The translations under genes and the position numbers were made by a program. The notes beneath the pieces were generated by a model. It did no database searches and had not been told where the DNA came from. It saw nothing but the letters and a program-made list of their open reading frames with translations. Below are positions 15,603 to 24,833 of a stretch of 35,234 nt of DNA, piece by piece. Each line of letters opens with the position of its first letter. Position 1 is the first letter of the stretch. Source of the DNA: Nitrosomonas sp. (GTDB lineage: Bacteria > Pseudomonadota > Gammaproteobacteria > Burkholderiales > Nitrosomonadaceae); contig NZ_JAIEME010000064.1 in assembly GCF_019752415.1 (NCBI RefSeq), forward strand, positions 1 to 35,234, written 5' to 3'.

Positions 15603-16118
15603 ATGAAGTATAAATTTAGAAAATTAATAATAGCTGGTGCTGTTTTTTCGTTGTGTAACTCGGCTCAAGCCGCAGAACCAAAATTGATAGGCGAACACGG
15701 TGACTGGACGGCTTATATGTTTATGGAAAACAATAACAAAGTTTGCTATATGGTGAGTAAGCCCAAGAAATCCGAAGGCAATTACTCAAAGCGCGGTGAT
15801 GTGTTTGCTTTAATTACGCATCGTCCTGCCGAGAAAAGTAAGAATGTTTTTAGTTATATTGCCGGTTATGCATACAAACCCGGCACTGAAGCGACAGTCA
15901 CAGTAAATAACCAAAGTTTTCGTCTTTTTACTCAGGATGACTCAGCTTGGGCTTCTGATGAAGCAACCGATAATAAAATAACGGATGGTATAAAGCGCGG
16001 GAATTCATTGGTAATCAAGGGTGCATCAGCGCGTGGTACGGAAACAACGGATACTTTCGGATTGAGTGGATCATCAGCAGCGCATAAGGCAATTTCATCT
16101 GAATGTGGCATGAAATAA
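15603..16118 (+). CDS. IalB-like (invasion-associated locus B family) periplasmic protein
   Basis: This 171-residue protein has a signal peptide of about 24 residues ending AQAA, with a lysine-rich start and a hydrophobic core. The mature part begins with EPKLIGEHGDWTAYMF and matches the IalB family of secreted or periplasmic proteins; family function is poorly defined outside Bartonella. Two cysteines, C48 and C168, may form a disulfide linking both ends. The serine/threonine-rich late segment is typical. It has its own gap on both sides and is probably a single transcript. Any role in host contact would be an over-reading for an environmental organism. Confidence 0.75.
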   Translation: MKYKFRKLIIAGAVFSLCNSAQAAEPKLIGEHGDWTAYMFMENNNKVCYMVSKPKKSEGNYSKRGDVFALITHRPAEKSKNVFSYIAGYAYKPGTEATVTVNNQSFRLFTQDDSAWASDEATDNKITDGIKRGNSLVIKGASARGTETTDTFGLSGSSAAHKAISSECGMK

Positions 16119-16182
16119 GTTAATTTTCTGGGTTTGTGCGGAATCTCGAATTTTCCTTGAGTCAATAATAATTGGAAAGTCT

Positions 16183-16527
16183 ATGAGTGATAGGATAGTT
16201 ATTTATCAGAAGCCTACCTGCAGTAAATGTAGAGCAACGTTATCTTTGCTTAAAGAGAGTGGTGAGGAATTCGAATCAATTAATTATTATGAGATTCCCT
16301 TAACAACAGAGAGAATGCGAGAATTGATTCAGAAGCTTGATATGCCGGTACGTGATCTTTTACGAAAAGACGAGCCATCGGCGGGAAACTTAAGTGCGGC
16401 GACGGACGATGAAATCATCAAAGCGATGGTGGAGAATCCAGATTTGATTCAACGTCCCATCGTCGTGCGTGGTAGCAAAGCCAGATTATGCCGACCACCT
16501 GAGAATGTCATGGAATTGCTCAAGTAG
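16183..16527 (+). CDS. arsC: ArsC-type arsenate reductase (glutaredoxin-linked)
   Basis: This 114-residue protein is a close relative of plasmid-type ArsC, which reduces arsenate using glutaredoxin and glutathione. The catalytic cysteine is C13 in KPTCSKC, and the arsenate-binding arginines are R61 (LLRKDEP), R91 (QRPIVV) and R101 (ARLCRP). An additional cysteine at 16 makes a CxxC pair absent from classical ArsC, which has CGTS here; it could allow a different reduction route. Neither arsR nor an arsenite exporter is adjacent, so a resistance role is unproven. Family is confident; biochemical activity is less so. Confidence 0.85.
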   Translation: MSDRIVIYQKPTCSKCRATLSLLKESGEEFESINYYEIPLTTERMRELIQKLDMPVRDLLRKDEPSAGNLSAATDDEIIKAMVENPDLIQRPIVVRGSKARLCRPPENVMELLK

Positions 16528-16574
16528 AAGAGTAGAAGAAGGTGTAGAAAAACTGTGTGTCTTTAAATGTTAGA

Positions 16575-16609
16575 GGCTCCGTACAACGTAGCTTAAAATG
16601 TACGGAACC
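16575..16609. terminator. Inverted repeat between convergent arsC and rplS, likely bidirectional terminator
   Basis: GGCTCCGTACA (16575-16585) pairs with TGTACGGAACC (16599-16609) over 11 positions with one mismatch/wobble and a 13-base loop. It lies between the ends of arsC and rplS, which converge. The flanking T-runs are weak on both strands, so termination is likely but not certain. Confidence 0.55.
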
Positions 16610-16633
16610 CTATCTGATTACTGTATGGTACTC

Positions 16634-17068
16634 TTATACAGCAGTTTCTTTCGGTATATCCGATGAAGTGGAGTCTTGTGCGGGCCGAGTTAGATTTTTA
16701 CTGTTGCCACTGCGAGCAGGTAACTTTTCACGGATACGTGCTGATTTTCCTGCGCGATCTCTAAGATAATAAAGTTTCGCGCGGCAAACTGCACCTCTCC
16801 GTTTGATTTCTATACTTGCTATCAATGGCGAATATGTTTGGAAAGTACGTTCTACGCCTTCTCCGCTTGAAATTTTACGAACTGTAAATGCTGAGTTAAG
16901 GCCACGATTACGTTTGGCTATCACAACACCTTCGTAAGCCTGCACACGTTTACGATCGCCTTCAACAACACTGACATTAACAATTACTGTATCTCCTGGG
17001 GAGAAATCAGGTATTTCTTTGTTAAGGCGTTTTATTTCTTCTGCTTCCAATTGTTCAATTAAGTTCAT
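16634..17068 (-). CDS. rplS: 50S ribosomal protein L19
   Basis: Ribosomal protein L19, at the 30S-50S interface. The core from [20 protein letters not shown] through [32 protein letters not shown] and [18 protein letters not shown] is fully conserved. At 144 residues it is about 15-30 longer than usual because of a Ser/Thr-rich tail after residue 112 (ending [10 protein letters not shown]). It is the last gene of the rpsP-rimM-trmD-rplS operon and starts 24 bases after the trmD stop. Confidence 0.97.
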   Translation of the reverse strand: MNLIEQLEAEEIKRLNKEIPDFSPGDTVIVNVSVVEGDRKRVQAYEGVVIAKRNRGLNSAFTVRKISSGEGVERTFQTYSPLIASIEIKRRGAVCRAKLYYLRDRAGKSARIREKLPARSGNSKNLTRPAQDSTSSDIPKETAV

Positions 17069-17092
17069 GTCTTCTTCCCCTATTTGCCGATC

Positions 17093-17863
17093 TTACCTAG
17101 ATTTACAGGATTGTTTGAATTCTTCCAAAAGTTTTTCTTCTTCAACTGTCATACCATGTGCAAATTTTAACTCAATTAAATCAGGTCGTTTTAACCATGT
17201 TTTTCCGAGTGCTTGTTGTAGGCGCCAACGACGGATATATGCATGGTTGCCTGACATTAGTACTTCTGGCACATGGCTGCCTTTATATATCTCAGGGCGC
17301 GTATAGTGCGGGCAATCCAATAGTCCATCAGCAAACGAGTCCTGATTTGCAGATTCTGGATCACCCAACGTACCTGGGATTTGTCTGACGATACAGTCAA
17401 TCAGTACCATTGCAGCCAACTCGCCACCTGAAACAACATAATCACCTATAGAAACTTCCATATCCACTTCACTCATGATTAGGCGCTCATCTATGCCTTC
17501 ATACCGCCCGCAGAGCAATATTAAGCCCGGAAGTGTGCTGAGCTGTTTGACCATTTCGTGATCAAGCCGCTTGCCCTGAGGTGTCAGATAGAGAGTCTGA
17601 GTTTTCTCAATACCTAGAGCATGTTGCCTTGCTTTAGCCTGAGAGATGGCATCCTCTAATGGTTGTGCCATCATAACCATTCCAGGGCCTCCGCCATAAG
17701 GACTATCGTCTACCGTACGGTGCTTGTCTTGGGTAAAATCGCGCGGATTCCAAGTGTTAAGTCGAAAGAAATCGTTCCTATTTGCCTTTCCTGTAACGCC
17801 ATACTGCGTAATGGCATTAAACATTTCTGGGAATAGTGTGATGGCATCGCACTCAAACGCCAT
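17093..17863 (-). CDS. trmD: tRNA (guanine-37-N1)-methyltransferase
   Basis: TrmD uses SAM to methylate G37 of tRNAs reading codons that begin with C, G or U, which prevents +1 frameshifting. Seen here are [38 protein letters not shown], and the trefoil-knot SAM site [12 protein letters not shown]. The start at 17863 ([11 protein letters not shown]) is chosen because AAGGTGA lies 5 bases upstream; an in-frame GTG at 17872 falls inside that ribosome-binding site. This gives 256 residues. The ribosome-binding site overlaps the rimM stop, so translation is coupled. Confidence 0.96.
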   Translation of the reverse strand: MAFECDAITLFPEMFNAITQYGVTGKANRNDFFRLNTWNPRDFTQDKHRTVDDSPYGGGPGMVMMAQPLEDAISQAKARQHALGIEKTQTLYLTPQGKRLDHEMVKQLSTLPGLILLCGRYEGIDERLIMSEVDMEVSIGDYVVSGGELAAMVLIDCIVRQIPGTLGDPESANQDSFADGLLDCPHYTRPEIYKGSHVPEVLMSGNHAYIRRWRLQQALGKTWLKRPDLIELKFAHGMTVEEEKLLEEFKQSCKSR

Positions 17864-17873
17864 TGCTGTCACC

Positions 17874-18386
17874 TTAATAGTCTATATCCCAATCAACTGT
17901 GATCCGAGAAATCTTCAAATCAACTTTTATGATAATCCCTTCTATAAAAGGGATGAGCGTTTCCTTTCCTTCTTGATCCATGTGATGTATGCGTAATACA
18001 TCATTCGCCCCCGTTTCATACAAGCCTACGACCTTGCCAAGCTTCTCGCTTTTTAAATTGATCACTTCAGTGCCTACCAAATCTGACCAATAGTAACCAC
18101 TGTCTCCGTCTTCTGGTAAATCTGGCAACTGGCTGCGTGGAACTGCTATTTGCATTCCTTTGAGCTTCAAAGCTTGTGTGCGGTCAGTGCATTCCTGAAA
18201 CTGTGCGTTTAGGATATTGCCGTTAATATGCCCAGCAACAACCTGTGCTTCCTGCCACGCATCATTTTCTTTTCTTAGCCACCATGATGGATATTCCAGT
18301 AATCCATCAATATACTCAGTATAGGGATTAACCTTTACCCAACCGTGTATTCCAAAAGGGCCGATAATATGACCCATTATTACCAT
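17874..18386 (-). CDS. rimM: 16S rRNA processing protein RimM
   Basis: RimM is a 30S maturation factor that binds ribosomal protein S19. The 170-residue protein has the N-terminal beta-barrel ([20 protein letters not shown]) and the C-terminal PRC-barrel ([18 protein letters not shown], then [15 protein letters not shown]). The length is normal. It lies 28 bases downstream of rpsP and directly against trmD in the conserved four-gene operon. Confidence 0.96.
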   Translation of the reverse strand: MVIMGHIIGPFGIHGWVKVNPYTEYIDGLLEYPSWWLRKENDAWQEAQVVAGHINGNILNAQFQECTDRTQALKLKGMQIAVPRSQLPDLPEDGDSGYYWSDLVGTEVINLKSEKLGKVVGLYETGANDVLRIHHMDQEGKETLIPFIEGIIIKVDLKISRITVDWDIDY

Positions 18387-18414
18387 AGGTATTGGTATAG
18401 CTAATTTTTCTATC

Positions 18415-18681
18415 TTAGCTATTTGCTGGCGCTGCTTTGGCGGCAGAAAATTGTTTGATTAGCCGGGTTGCTGTTGTTGAGAGCTGAGCACCTTGCGATT
18501 GCCAGTATGCGACTCGATCCAGTTGAACGCGCAATGTTTCTTCTCCACCAGTAGCTCTTGGGTTATAGAAGCCAACTCGCTCTATAAACCGGCCATCGCG
18601 TGCATAGCGGGAATTTGCCACAACCATATTAAAAAACGGACGTTTTTTTGCGCCGCCTCTTGCCAATCTGATAATAACCAT
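18415..18681 (-). CDS. rpsP: 30S ribosomal protein S16
   Basis: Ribosomal protein S16, 88 residues, an early assembly protein of the 30S platform. The opening [20 protein letters not shown] and [14 protein letters not shown] are diagnostic. It is the first gene of the operon, and a sigma-70-like promoter is visible about 60 bases upstream. Confidence 0.98.
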   Translation of the reverse strand: MVIIRLARGGAKKRPFFNMVVANSRYARDGRFIERVGFYNPRATGGEETLRVQLDRVAYWQSQGAQLSTTATRLIKQFSAAKAAPANS

Positions 18682-18736
18682 GTTTTTGCCTATAAGCCCG
18701 TCTATAATTGTGAATCTCGAATTGAAATAACTTTTA

Positions 18737-18766
18737 ATTTTACAGTAGTTTCTGTAATTCTGACAA
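18737..18766 (-). promoter_or_regulatory. Candidate sigma-70 promoter of the rpsP operon
   Basis: On the minus strand TTGTCA (18766-18761) is followed after 18 bases by TAAAAT (18742-18737). Each box matches the consensus at five of six positions. It sits about 55-85 bases upstream of the rpsP ATG. The spacing is one base longer than optimal. Confidence 0.4.
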
Positions 18767-18861
18767 GTGATAAAATAACTATGATCATTGCGGCAACAAG
18801 CAATAACTAGCGGAAATTAACAAGCGCGTTAAATATACGCTTCTACAGTGGAATTACTAAA

Positions 18862-20148
18862 TTGCTTTCAAAGATTTCCCAAGACTCTATTCTTCATGAA
18901 TCAAGCCAGTGTGTTTCATGCGGCTTGTGCTTGCCGCATTGTCCAACTTATCGATTGCTGAAATCAGAAGCAGATTCTCCGCGTGGGCGTATCGCTTTGA
19001 TGAATGGGGTGGTTAATGAACGTATTCCTTTGAATGCGCGATTTATCCTGCATATGGATCGCTGCTTGACGTGCCGAGCTTGCGAAGCTGTTTGCCCTAA
19101 TAACGTTCCCTATGGTCATTTAATTGACAAAACGCGCGCACTGATTGCTGATCAACCAAAATCTCGAGTAGCTACTCAGAAGGCGAGTGTGCGTAGTATG
19201 CTGACAAGGCTATTGCTTGTCAGGCCTGTCCGCTTAGATCGCTTGCGCCGATTGTTCTATTTCATACAGAAAACTGGTTGGTTGCGATGGCTACAAAAAC
19301 TGAGTCAGTTAGAAAAAAATAAATTATTTAAATTTGTTGTGCAGCTTCCATTGGTTAAGTTTCCCCATGCAGCGTCTGTGGCTGGGAAGCGCGCTTCGGG
19401 TGATCGTTGGCGGGAAATCTATCCGGCGGAGGGAGAAAGGCGGGGTGAAGTCGGTTTGTTTTTGGGGTGTGTGGCACGGATAACGGATGTCGCAACATTA
19501 AATTCGAGTATTTATGTGTTAAATCGCTTGGGCTATACCGTTCATGTTCCGTCGGATCAAACTTGCTGTGGTGCCCTGTATCAGCATGGCGGTGCGTTGA
19601 AGCAAGCAACATTATTGGCGCAGCAAAATAAATCAGTTTTTTCTGGACGCAAGGTAAAAACAATTATTAGTGCCGCATCAGGATGTGGTGTGCAGTTGCT
19701 TGAGTGTGGAGTGGCGGATGAACATACTCAGATCGTAGATATCAGTCGGTTTCTAACTTCAGCTGAAGGATGGGAAAGTGTAGAAATAATGTCATTGCCA
19801 CAAAAAATTTTGGTGCATGATCCATGCAGCTTGCGCAATGTACTAAGAGATCAAGTATATCCGCATAAATTGATTGCTCGTATCCCCGGTGTGCAAGTAT
19901 TGTCTTTGCCAGGTAATGATCAATGCTGTGGTGCTGCGGGGACTTATTTCATAGATCAGCAGGAAATTGCGAGTAGGTTACTGGAATCCAAGCTATCTGC
20001 CGCGATGGATAGTGGTGCGCGATATCTAGTGACCTCAAACATTGGTTGTGCAATGCATATAGCCAATGGGTTATATGAGAAAGGAATAGACATAGAAGTG
20101 TTGCATCCAGTTACATTACTGGCAAGGCAAATGGGTTTGGAATTATAA
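18862..20148 (+). CDS. GlcF-like (Fe-S)-binding oxidoreductase subunit
   Basis: This 428-residue protein resembles the iron-sulfur subunit of glycolate oxidase (GlcF) and related lactate/heterodisulfide reductase-type subunits. Two [4Fe-4S] motifs are seen: C17-VSCGLCLPHC-27 with a trailing P, and C68-LTCRACEAVC-78 with a trailing P. Two CCG cysteine-rich domains follow (CCGALYQHGG and CCGAAGTYF). These pass electrons from a flavoprotein partner to the membrane. No glcD or glcE is adjacent, so its partner must be elsewhere. The only usable start is TTG at 18862, because the frame is closed by TAA just upstream. It is divergent from rpsP. Confidence 0.85.
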   Translation: MLSKISQDSILHESSQCVSCGLCLPHCPTYRLLKSEADSPRGRIALMNGVVNERIPLNARFILHMDRCLTCRACEAVCPNNVPYGHLIDKTRALIADQPKSRVATQKASVRSMLTRLLLVRPVRLDRLRRLFYFIQKTGWLRWLQKLSQLEKNKLFKFVVQLPLVKFPHAASVAGKRASGDRWREIYPAEGERRGEVGLFLGCVARITDVATLNSSIYVLNRLGYTVHVPSDQTCCGALYQHGGALKQATLLAQQNKSVFSGRKVKTIISAASGCGVQLLECGVADEHTQIVDISRFLTSAEGWESVEIMSLPQKILVHDPCSLRNVLRDQVYPHKLIARIPGVQVLSLPGNDQCCGAAGTYFIDQQEIASRLLESKLSAAMDSGARYLVTSNIGCAMHIANGLYEKGIDIEVLHPVTLLARQMGLEL

Positions 20149-20255
20149 TAGAAGCCAGTTTTTTGGGTGTAGGCAGGATGAAAATTAAGTGTATCTGAAT
20201 ATGTACATATCGGCCTATAATGTATGCTCAATTCTATCAGTACGAAGTGAGGACT

Positions 20256-20882
20256 ATGATTAATATTGATAAGCTTATCATTGGCTTTGACGGTGCTTTG
20301 CGCACTCTGCTGACACCGGCACAAACTTTGCGGTCTGTCCCCGGTAGTGAATTGCCAGAAGCTGAATTGACGGATATAGAGAAACGGCTATCGAGTGCAT
20401 TAATGCGCGTGAATCATGTGGGTGAAGTCTGTGCGCAAGCGTTGTATCAAGGGCAGGGATTAACGGCGCGTAATGAGGCGGTACAACAAACACTGATGCA
20501 GGCTGCACGTGAAGAAACAGAACATTTGGCTTGGACGGAGCGCCGTATCGCTGAACTGGGCGGACGTAAAAGTTTACTCAACCCACTCTGGTATGGTGGG
20601 TCGTTTGCCATTGGTGTTGTGGCTGGAATGCTGGGAGATAAGTGGAATTTAGGATTCCTGGCTGAGACAGAACACCAAGTCGGAACGCATCTGGCTGGTC
20701 ATTTGCAGCTTCTGCCGCAGAATGACGAGAAAAGCCGCGCCATTGTGACACAAATGAAAATTGATGAAGCCAGTCATGCGACTATGGCGTTGTCATATGG
20801 CGGCGCAGAATTGCCGCTACCGGTAAAGTTCACGATGAAACTTGGTTCAAAAGTCATGACTCAAACAGCATACTGGGTTTGA
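20256..20882 (+). CDS. coq7: Demethoxyubiquinone hydroxylase Coq7
   Basis: Coq7 is a di-iron monooxygenase that carries out the last hydroxylation in ubiquinone synthesis. The family sequence [18 protein letters not shown] (about 50-67) and the ligand motif EETEH at 86-90 are visible, as is IDEASHA near residue 165 with its second ExxH. The start at ATG 20256 (MINIDKLI) gives 208 residues and is preceded by GTGAGG; an ATG at 20220 would add 12 residues without a family match. It replaces UbiF in this organism, as in many beta- and gammaproteobacteria. Confidence 0.93.
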   Translation: MINIDKLIIGFDGALRTLLTPAQTLRSVPGSELPEAELTDIEKRLSSALMRVNHVGEVCAQALYQGQGLTARNEAVQQTLMQAAREETEHLAWTERRIAELGGRKSLLNPLWYGGSFAIGVVAGMLGDKWNLGFLAETEHQVGTHLAGHLQLLPQNDEKSRAIVTQMKIDEASHATMALSYGGAELPLPVKFTMKLGSKVMTQTAYWV

Positions 20883-20972
20883 GTGATAGGCATGATCTTT
20901 GTAATGTTCCATTGGGCAAGAAAGAGAAATCAGAGCGATCAAGTAAGCAATCAGTGAAGAAAAACTTCTGCA

Positions 20973-21536
20973 ATGAAAAATGTTAATCTGACACATCATT
21001 TTTTAGTCGCTATGCCAACAATGGCAGACTCTGTATTTTCCAAGACTCTAACGTATATCTGTGAGCATAATGAACAGGGCGCGTTGGGTATCGTCATTAA
21101 CAGGCCCACTGACCTGACTTTGTTTAATCTTTTTAGACAACTTGGTATCCCGCAGACGGATTCTCTCGCAGAATCAATACCTGTGCTTTTTGGCGGGCCT
21201 GTGCAATTAGACTGTGGATTTGTGTTGCATCATCCGGTAGGTAAATGGCAATCTACCCTTGTTGTCAATAAAGAAGTAGGCTTAACCACGTCATTGGATA
21301 TCTTAAAAGCCATAGCAAATGCCGAGGGACCTGAGCAAGTGCTAATTGCGATGGGTTACGCTGGATGGGCTGCGGGTCAAATTGAACATGAGCTAACACA
21401 GAATGCATGGTTAACGGTACCAGCATCGGCAAATGTGATATTTGATATGCCATCCGAAGAAAGATTACCCGCTGCAATGCAATTACTGGGCATTACGAAT
21501 TGTGCGAATCTGTCCAATGAAATTGGGCATGCGTAG
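20973..21536 (+). CDS. YqgE/AlgH family protein
   Basis: This 187-residue protein belongs to the YqgE/AlgH (DUF179) family. The start [20 protein letters not shown] and [12 protein letters not shown] are diagnostic, and [14 protein letters not shown] and [14 protein letters not shown] follow in the right order. Its molecular role is unsettled. The conserved order yqgE-ruvX-pyrR-pyrB-pyrC' is seen in many beta- and gammaproteobacteria, so it is probably co-transcribed with the genes below. Confidence 0.93.
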   Translation: MKNVNLTHHFLVAMPTMADSVFSKTLTYICEHNEQGALGIVINRPTDLTLFNLFRQLGIPQTDSLAESIPVLFGGPVQLDCGFVLHHPVGKWQSTLVVNKEVGLTTSLDILKAIANAEGPEQVLIAMGYAGWAAGQIEHELTQNAWLTVPASANVIFDMPSEERLPAAMQLLGITNCANLSNEIGHA

Positions 21537-21559
21537 ATATCATTGCGGACGATAATTTC

Positions 21560-22024
21560 ATGGATGCGCAAACGGAGTATCAGTTACTAGAACAGATTCC
21601 ACAAGGGGTTGTATTAGCATTTGATTTTGGAAGGAGCCGTATTGGCGTAGCTATTGGCAATAATATGCTGGGTATAGCGCGTTCTCTTTTGACCATCGAT
21701 AGTGAGGTGACAGAACGGCGTTTTGCTGTGATAGCGCAATTGATTGAAACCTGGAAACCGGTTTTAATTGTGGTTGGTTTGCCCATGAGTAGTGATGGGA
21801 CGGCGCATGAGATGACACAACTAAGCCAACGCTTTGCACGACGTTTGACGGGGCGTTTTAACATCAAAGTGGTCTTGCAAGATGAACGTTATACTAGCCA
21901 AACGGCTAGTGCCGCGTTACGTGAAGTGGGAGTTACCGGGAGAAAACAAAAATCAGTGCTGGACCAAGTTGCGGCACAACAAATACTCCAATCATTTTTT
22001 GATGAACAGCATGCAATTACCTGA
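21560..22024 (+). CDS. ruvX: Holliday-junction resolvase-like / pre-16S rRNA nuclease YqgF
   Basis: This 154-residue RNase H-fold nuclease (YqgF/RuvX) is implicated in 5'-end maturation of 16S rRNA. The first acidic motif is in VLAFDFGRSRIGVAIGN (D22), the second in VLQDERYTS, and the third in SVLDQVAAQQIL near the end. The length is normal after a 15-residue N-terminal extension. Its 3' end overlaps the pyrR start by about 14 bases, indicating co-translation. Confidence 0.93.
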   Translation: MDAQTEYQLLEQIPQGVVLAFDFGRSRIGVAIGNNMLGIARSLLTIDSEVTERRFAVIAQLIETWKPVLIVVGLPMSSDGTAHEMTQLSQRFARRLTGRFNIKVVLQDERYTSQTASAALREVGVTGRKQKSVLDQVAAQQILQSFFDEQHAIT

Positions 22025-22517
22025 CGCTGAGATTTTACTCAAAAGTCTCGCAAAAAAAATACGATCCGAAGGTGATAAAGATTTTGTGCTTGTGGGTATC
22101 CACACAGGTGGCGTATGGCTGGCTGAACGTCTGCACCAGGAACTAGGGGTTACGCAGCCGCTAGGGACACTGGATGTGTCTTTTTACCGCGATGATTTCG
22201 ATAAAATTGGCTTACATTCACAGGTTAAACCATCGGAAATACCTTTTGAAGTGGAGGGAGCACATATCATACTGGTTGACGATGTACTGTATACCGGGAG
22301 AACAATTCGTGCGGCAATCAATGAGTTATTTGATTATGGCCGCCCTGCTTCAATTAGTTTGGCCACCTTGGTTGACCGGGGCGGCAGGGAATTGCCGATT
22401 GCTGCGCAATATACCGGCATAGCGCTTGAATTGCCAGTTGATAAAATGCTGGAATTGAAAAGGGAAGAGAACGGAAAGTTAAGTTTAAATTTGTATGATA
22501 AGCGCCTTCCAGAATGA
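22011..22517 (+). CDS. pyrR: PyrR bifunctional pyrimidine regulator / uracil phosphoribosyltransferase
   Basis: PyrR is a type I phosphoribosyltransferase. In Firmicutes it also binds pyr mRNA; in proteobacteria its regulatory role is less clear. The PRPP loop [16 protein letters not shown] is at 87-102, and [14 protein letters not shown] is the conserved N-terminal loop. The start at 22011 ([10 protein letters not shown]) gives 168 residues; ATG 22002, three codons earlier, is equally possible, and both overlap ruvX. The gene ends with ATGA overlapping pyrB. I saw no PyrR-type RNA hairpin upstream. Confidence 0.92.
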   Translation: MQLPDAEILLKSLAKKIRSEGDKDFVLVGIHTGGVWLAERLHQELGVTQPLGTLDVSFYRDDFDKIGLHSQVKPSEIPFEVEGAHIILVDDVLYTGRTIRAAINELFDYGRPASISLATLVDRGGRELPIAAQYTGIALELPVDKMLELKREENGKLSLNLYDKRLPE

Positions 22518-23473
22518 TCAATGGGAATCCACAACTGGATGAGAATGGTGTGCTGCAGCATTTGCTGACAACGGAAGGGTTGCCGGCATCTATTTTGCTG
22601 CATATATTGGATACCGCCGAATCATTTGTGGGTGTCACTGAAAGAGATGTCAAAAAAATCCCATTATTGCGTGGAAAATCGATATTCAATCTTTTTTTTG
22701 AACCCAGTACACGCACACGAACGACATTTGAAATCGCTGCCAAACGTTTGTCCGCAGATGTCATCAATCTCAATATTGCAGTTTCTGCCCAATCCAAGGG
22801 TGAAACATTGCTGGATACCGTCAACAATCTTTCCGCGATGAATGCGGACATGTTTATTGTTCGGCATGCTCAGAGCGGTGCTGCTCATTTGATTGCCAAG
22901 CATGTCCGGTCAGATATTCATGTGATTAATGCCGGTGATGGGAGTCATGCACACCCGACACAAGCTTTGCTGGATATGTTTACGATCCGGCGCTATAAGC
23001 ATGATTTTCATAACTTGCGCGTGGCTATTGTCGGCGACATTCTGCATTCCCGAGTGGCGCGCTCTCAGATTCATGCATTGACTACACTGGGCGTGCCGGA
23101 GGTACGTGTGATTGCACCTAAAACTTTGTTGCCAAGAATGGTGGAGCGTCTGGGTGTGCATGTTTATCACGATATGGCGAAAGGATTGAAGGATGTTGAT
23201 GTGGTGATAATGCTGCGTTTGCAAAATGAACGGATGAAAGGTGCGAATTTACCCAGCCCGGAGGAGTTTTTTAAATACTATGGCCTTACTCCGGAGAAAT
23301 TAGCTCTCGCCCGGCATGATGCGATCGTCATGCATCCTGGTCCGATGAATCGCGGTGTAGAGATTGACTCTGCGGTTGCGGATGGCAAACAGTCGGTAAT
23401 TTTGCCTCAAGTTACATTCGGTATAGCGGTGCGGATGGCTGTGATGTCAATTCTGGCCGGCAATCAGATCTGA
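22514..23473 (+). CDS. pyrB: Aspartate carbamoyltransferase catalytic subunit
   Basis: PyrB (319 residues) joins carbamoyl phosphate and aspartate, the first committed step of pyrimidine synthesis. The carbamoyl-phosphate loop [13 protein letters not shown] is at 61-73, followed by [13 protein letters not shown], the [12 protein letters not shown] segment, and the aspartate-binding [13 protein letters not shown]. All catalytic residues look intact. It overlaps pyrR by 4 bases and is followed 11 bases later by an inactive-looking dihydroorotase homologue, as in the Pseudomonas-type PyrB-PyrC' holoenzyme. No pyrI gene is present. Confidence 0.97.
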   Translation: MINGNPQLDENGVLQHLLTTEGLPASILLHILDTAESFVGVTERDVKKIPLLRGKSIFNLFFEPSTRTRTTFEIAAKRLSADVINLNIAVSAQSKGETLLDTVNNLSAMNADMFIVRHAQSGAAHLIAKHVRSDIHVINAGDGSHAHPTQALLDMFTIRRYKHDFHNLRVAIVGDILHSRVARSQIHALTTLGVPEVRVIAPKTLLPRMVERLGVHVYHDMAKGLKDVDVVIMLRLQNERMKGANLPSPEEFFKYYGLTPEKLALARHDAIVMHPGPMNRGVEIDSAVADGKQSVILPQVTFGIAVRMAVMSILAGNQI

Positions 23474-23484
23474 AGGCCGTCATT

Positions 23485-24759
23485 ATGAAAATTCATATTA
23501 GAAAAGGACGGTTTATTGACCCAAAGCAGGGCATTGATGCTGTTCAGGATATTTTTATTGCGAAAGGTAAAATCATTGCAATAGGTGTGGCTCCTAATGA
23601 ATTTCAGCCCAATCGTGTTATTGATGCTAAATCGTTAATCGTGTGTCCGGGTCTGGTTGATTTATCTGTACGCTTGCGTGAACCTGGACTGGAGTATAAA
23701 GCGACTCTTGAATCCGAAATGGAGGCGGCGGTCGCCGGAGGGGTAACAAGTTTTGCCTGTCCGCCGGATACGGATCCTCCGTTAGATGAGCCGGGTCTGG
23801 TAGAAATGCTGAAACATCGTGCTAAGAATCTTAATCAGGCGCATGTTTATCCCATCGGGGCGCTTACTCAAGGACTACGCGGTGAACGCTTGACCGAAAT
23901 GGCCGAATTAAACGACGCAGGATGTGTTGTTTTTGGCCAGCCGGATGGTTTGTTACCTAATTTACGGGTGCTCATGCAGGCAATGCGATACGCCTCTACC
24001 TTTGGCTTTAGCGTATGGCTACGTCCACAAGAAATCAGCTTGACAAATGACGGTGTTGCACATGATGGGGAAGTGGCAACACGGCTGGGTCTGCCCACAG
24101 TACCTGTCTGTGCGGAGACAATAGCCATATCGAATATCATTTTATTGGCCAAAGAAACAGGCGTCAGAGTGCATTTGTGCCGGATTTCCAGTGCGGAAGG
24201 ATTAACAATGGTTCGCGCTGCTAAGCAGCAGGGTCTGCCGATAACTTGTGATGTGACGATTAATCATCTGCATTTGTCTGATATGGATATTGGTTTCTTT
24301 GATTCGAATTGTCATCTGATGCCGCCTCTACGTGGTTTGAGTGATCGAAACGCGCTGCGCAATGGTTTATTAGATGGTACGATTGATGCGATTTGTTCTG
24401 ATCATGCGCCGGTAGATGAGGATGCTAAATTGCTGCCGTTTGGTCAGTCTGAGATTGGTGCAACAGGCGTGGAATTATTGCTGCCATTAACTTTAAAATG
24501 GGGCAATGAATTGCGCTTGCCTTTGCTTAAAGTATTGGCAAAAATTACATCCGACCCATCAAGAATACTGGGTATTGATGCGGGGGATCTATCTGTCGGA
24601 AGTGCTGCAGATATCTGTATTTTTGATCCTGATTATTATTGGAAAGTGACAGCATCAGCTATTTTGAGTCAAGGGAAAAACACGCCTTTTATGGGTATGG
24701 AGTTACCGGGGAGTGTTAAATATACTCTGGTGAATGGTCATATTGTTTATGAACGTTGA
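23485..24759 (+). CDS. Dihydroorotase-like protein lacking the metal-binding HxH (PyrC'/PyrX type)
   Basis: This 424-residue protein has the full amidohydrolase fold of a type I dihydroorotase. The first metal motif, normally DxHVHLREPG, reads D59-L-S-V-R-LREPG, so both histidines are replaced (S61, R63). The later SDHAPVDEDAK also differs from the usual DHAPH. Other conserved parts (GGVTSFACPPDT, VHLCRISSAEGL) remain. In Pseudomonas an inactive PyrC' binds PyrB and is needed for its assembly. The same role is the likeliest here, given the 11-base gap from pyrB. A true dihydroorotase should lie elsewhere. Confidence 0.9.
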   Translation: MKIHIRKGRFIDPKQGIDAVQDIFIAKGKIIAIGVAPNEFQPNRVIDAKSLIVCPGLVDLSVRLREPGLEYKATLESEMEAAVAGGVTSFACPPDTDPPLDEPGLVEMLKHRAKNLNQAHVYPIGALTQGLRGERLTEMAELNDAGCVVFGQPDGLLPNLRVLMQAMRYASTFGFSVWLRPQEISLTNDGVAHDGEVATRLGLPTVPVCAETIAISNIILLAKETGVRVHLCRISSAEGLTMVRAAKQQGLPITCDVTINHLHLSDMDIGFFDSNCHLMPPLRGLSDRNALRNGLLDGTIDAICSDHAPVDEDAKLLPFGQSEIGATGVELLLPLTLKWGNELRLPLLKVLAKITSDPSRILGIDAGDLSVGSAADICIFDPDYYWKVTASAILSQGKNTPFMGMELPGSVKYTLVNGHIVYER

Positions 24760-24833
24760 ACGACGGGATATCTTGTTTGTTATCCATAAGAAATAACACG
24801 ACACAATTTATTTAACTGATTAATTGGAGCAGT

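Noticed and set aside
22011..22517. PyrR-type RNA attenuator upstream of pyrR
   Set aside because: No hairpin or anti-terminator structure is seen; the gene overlaps ruvX with no leader space.
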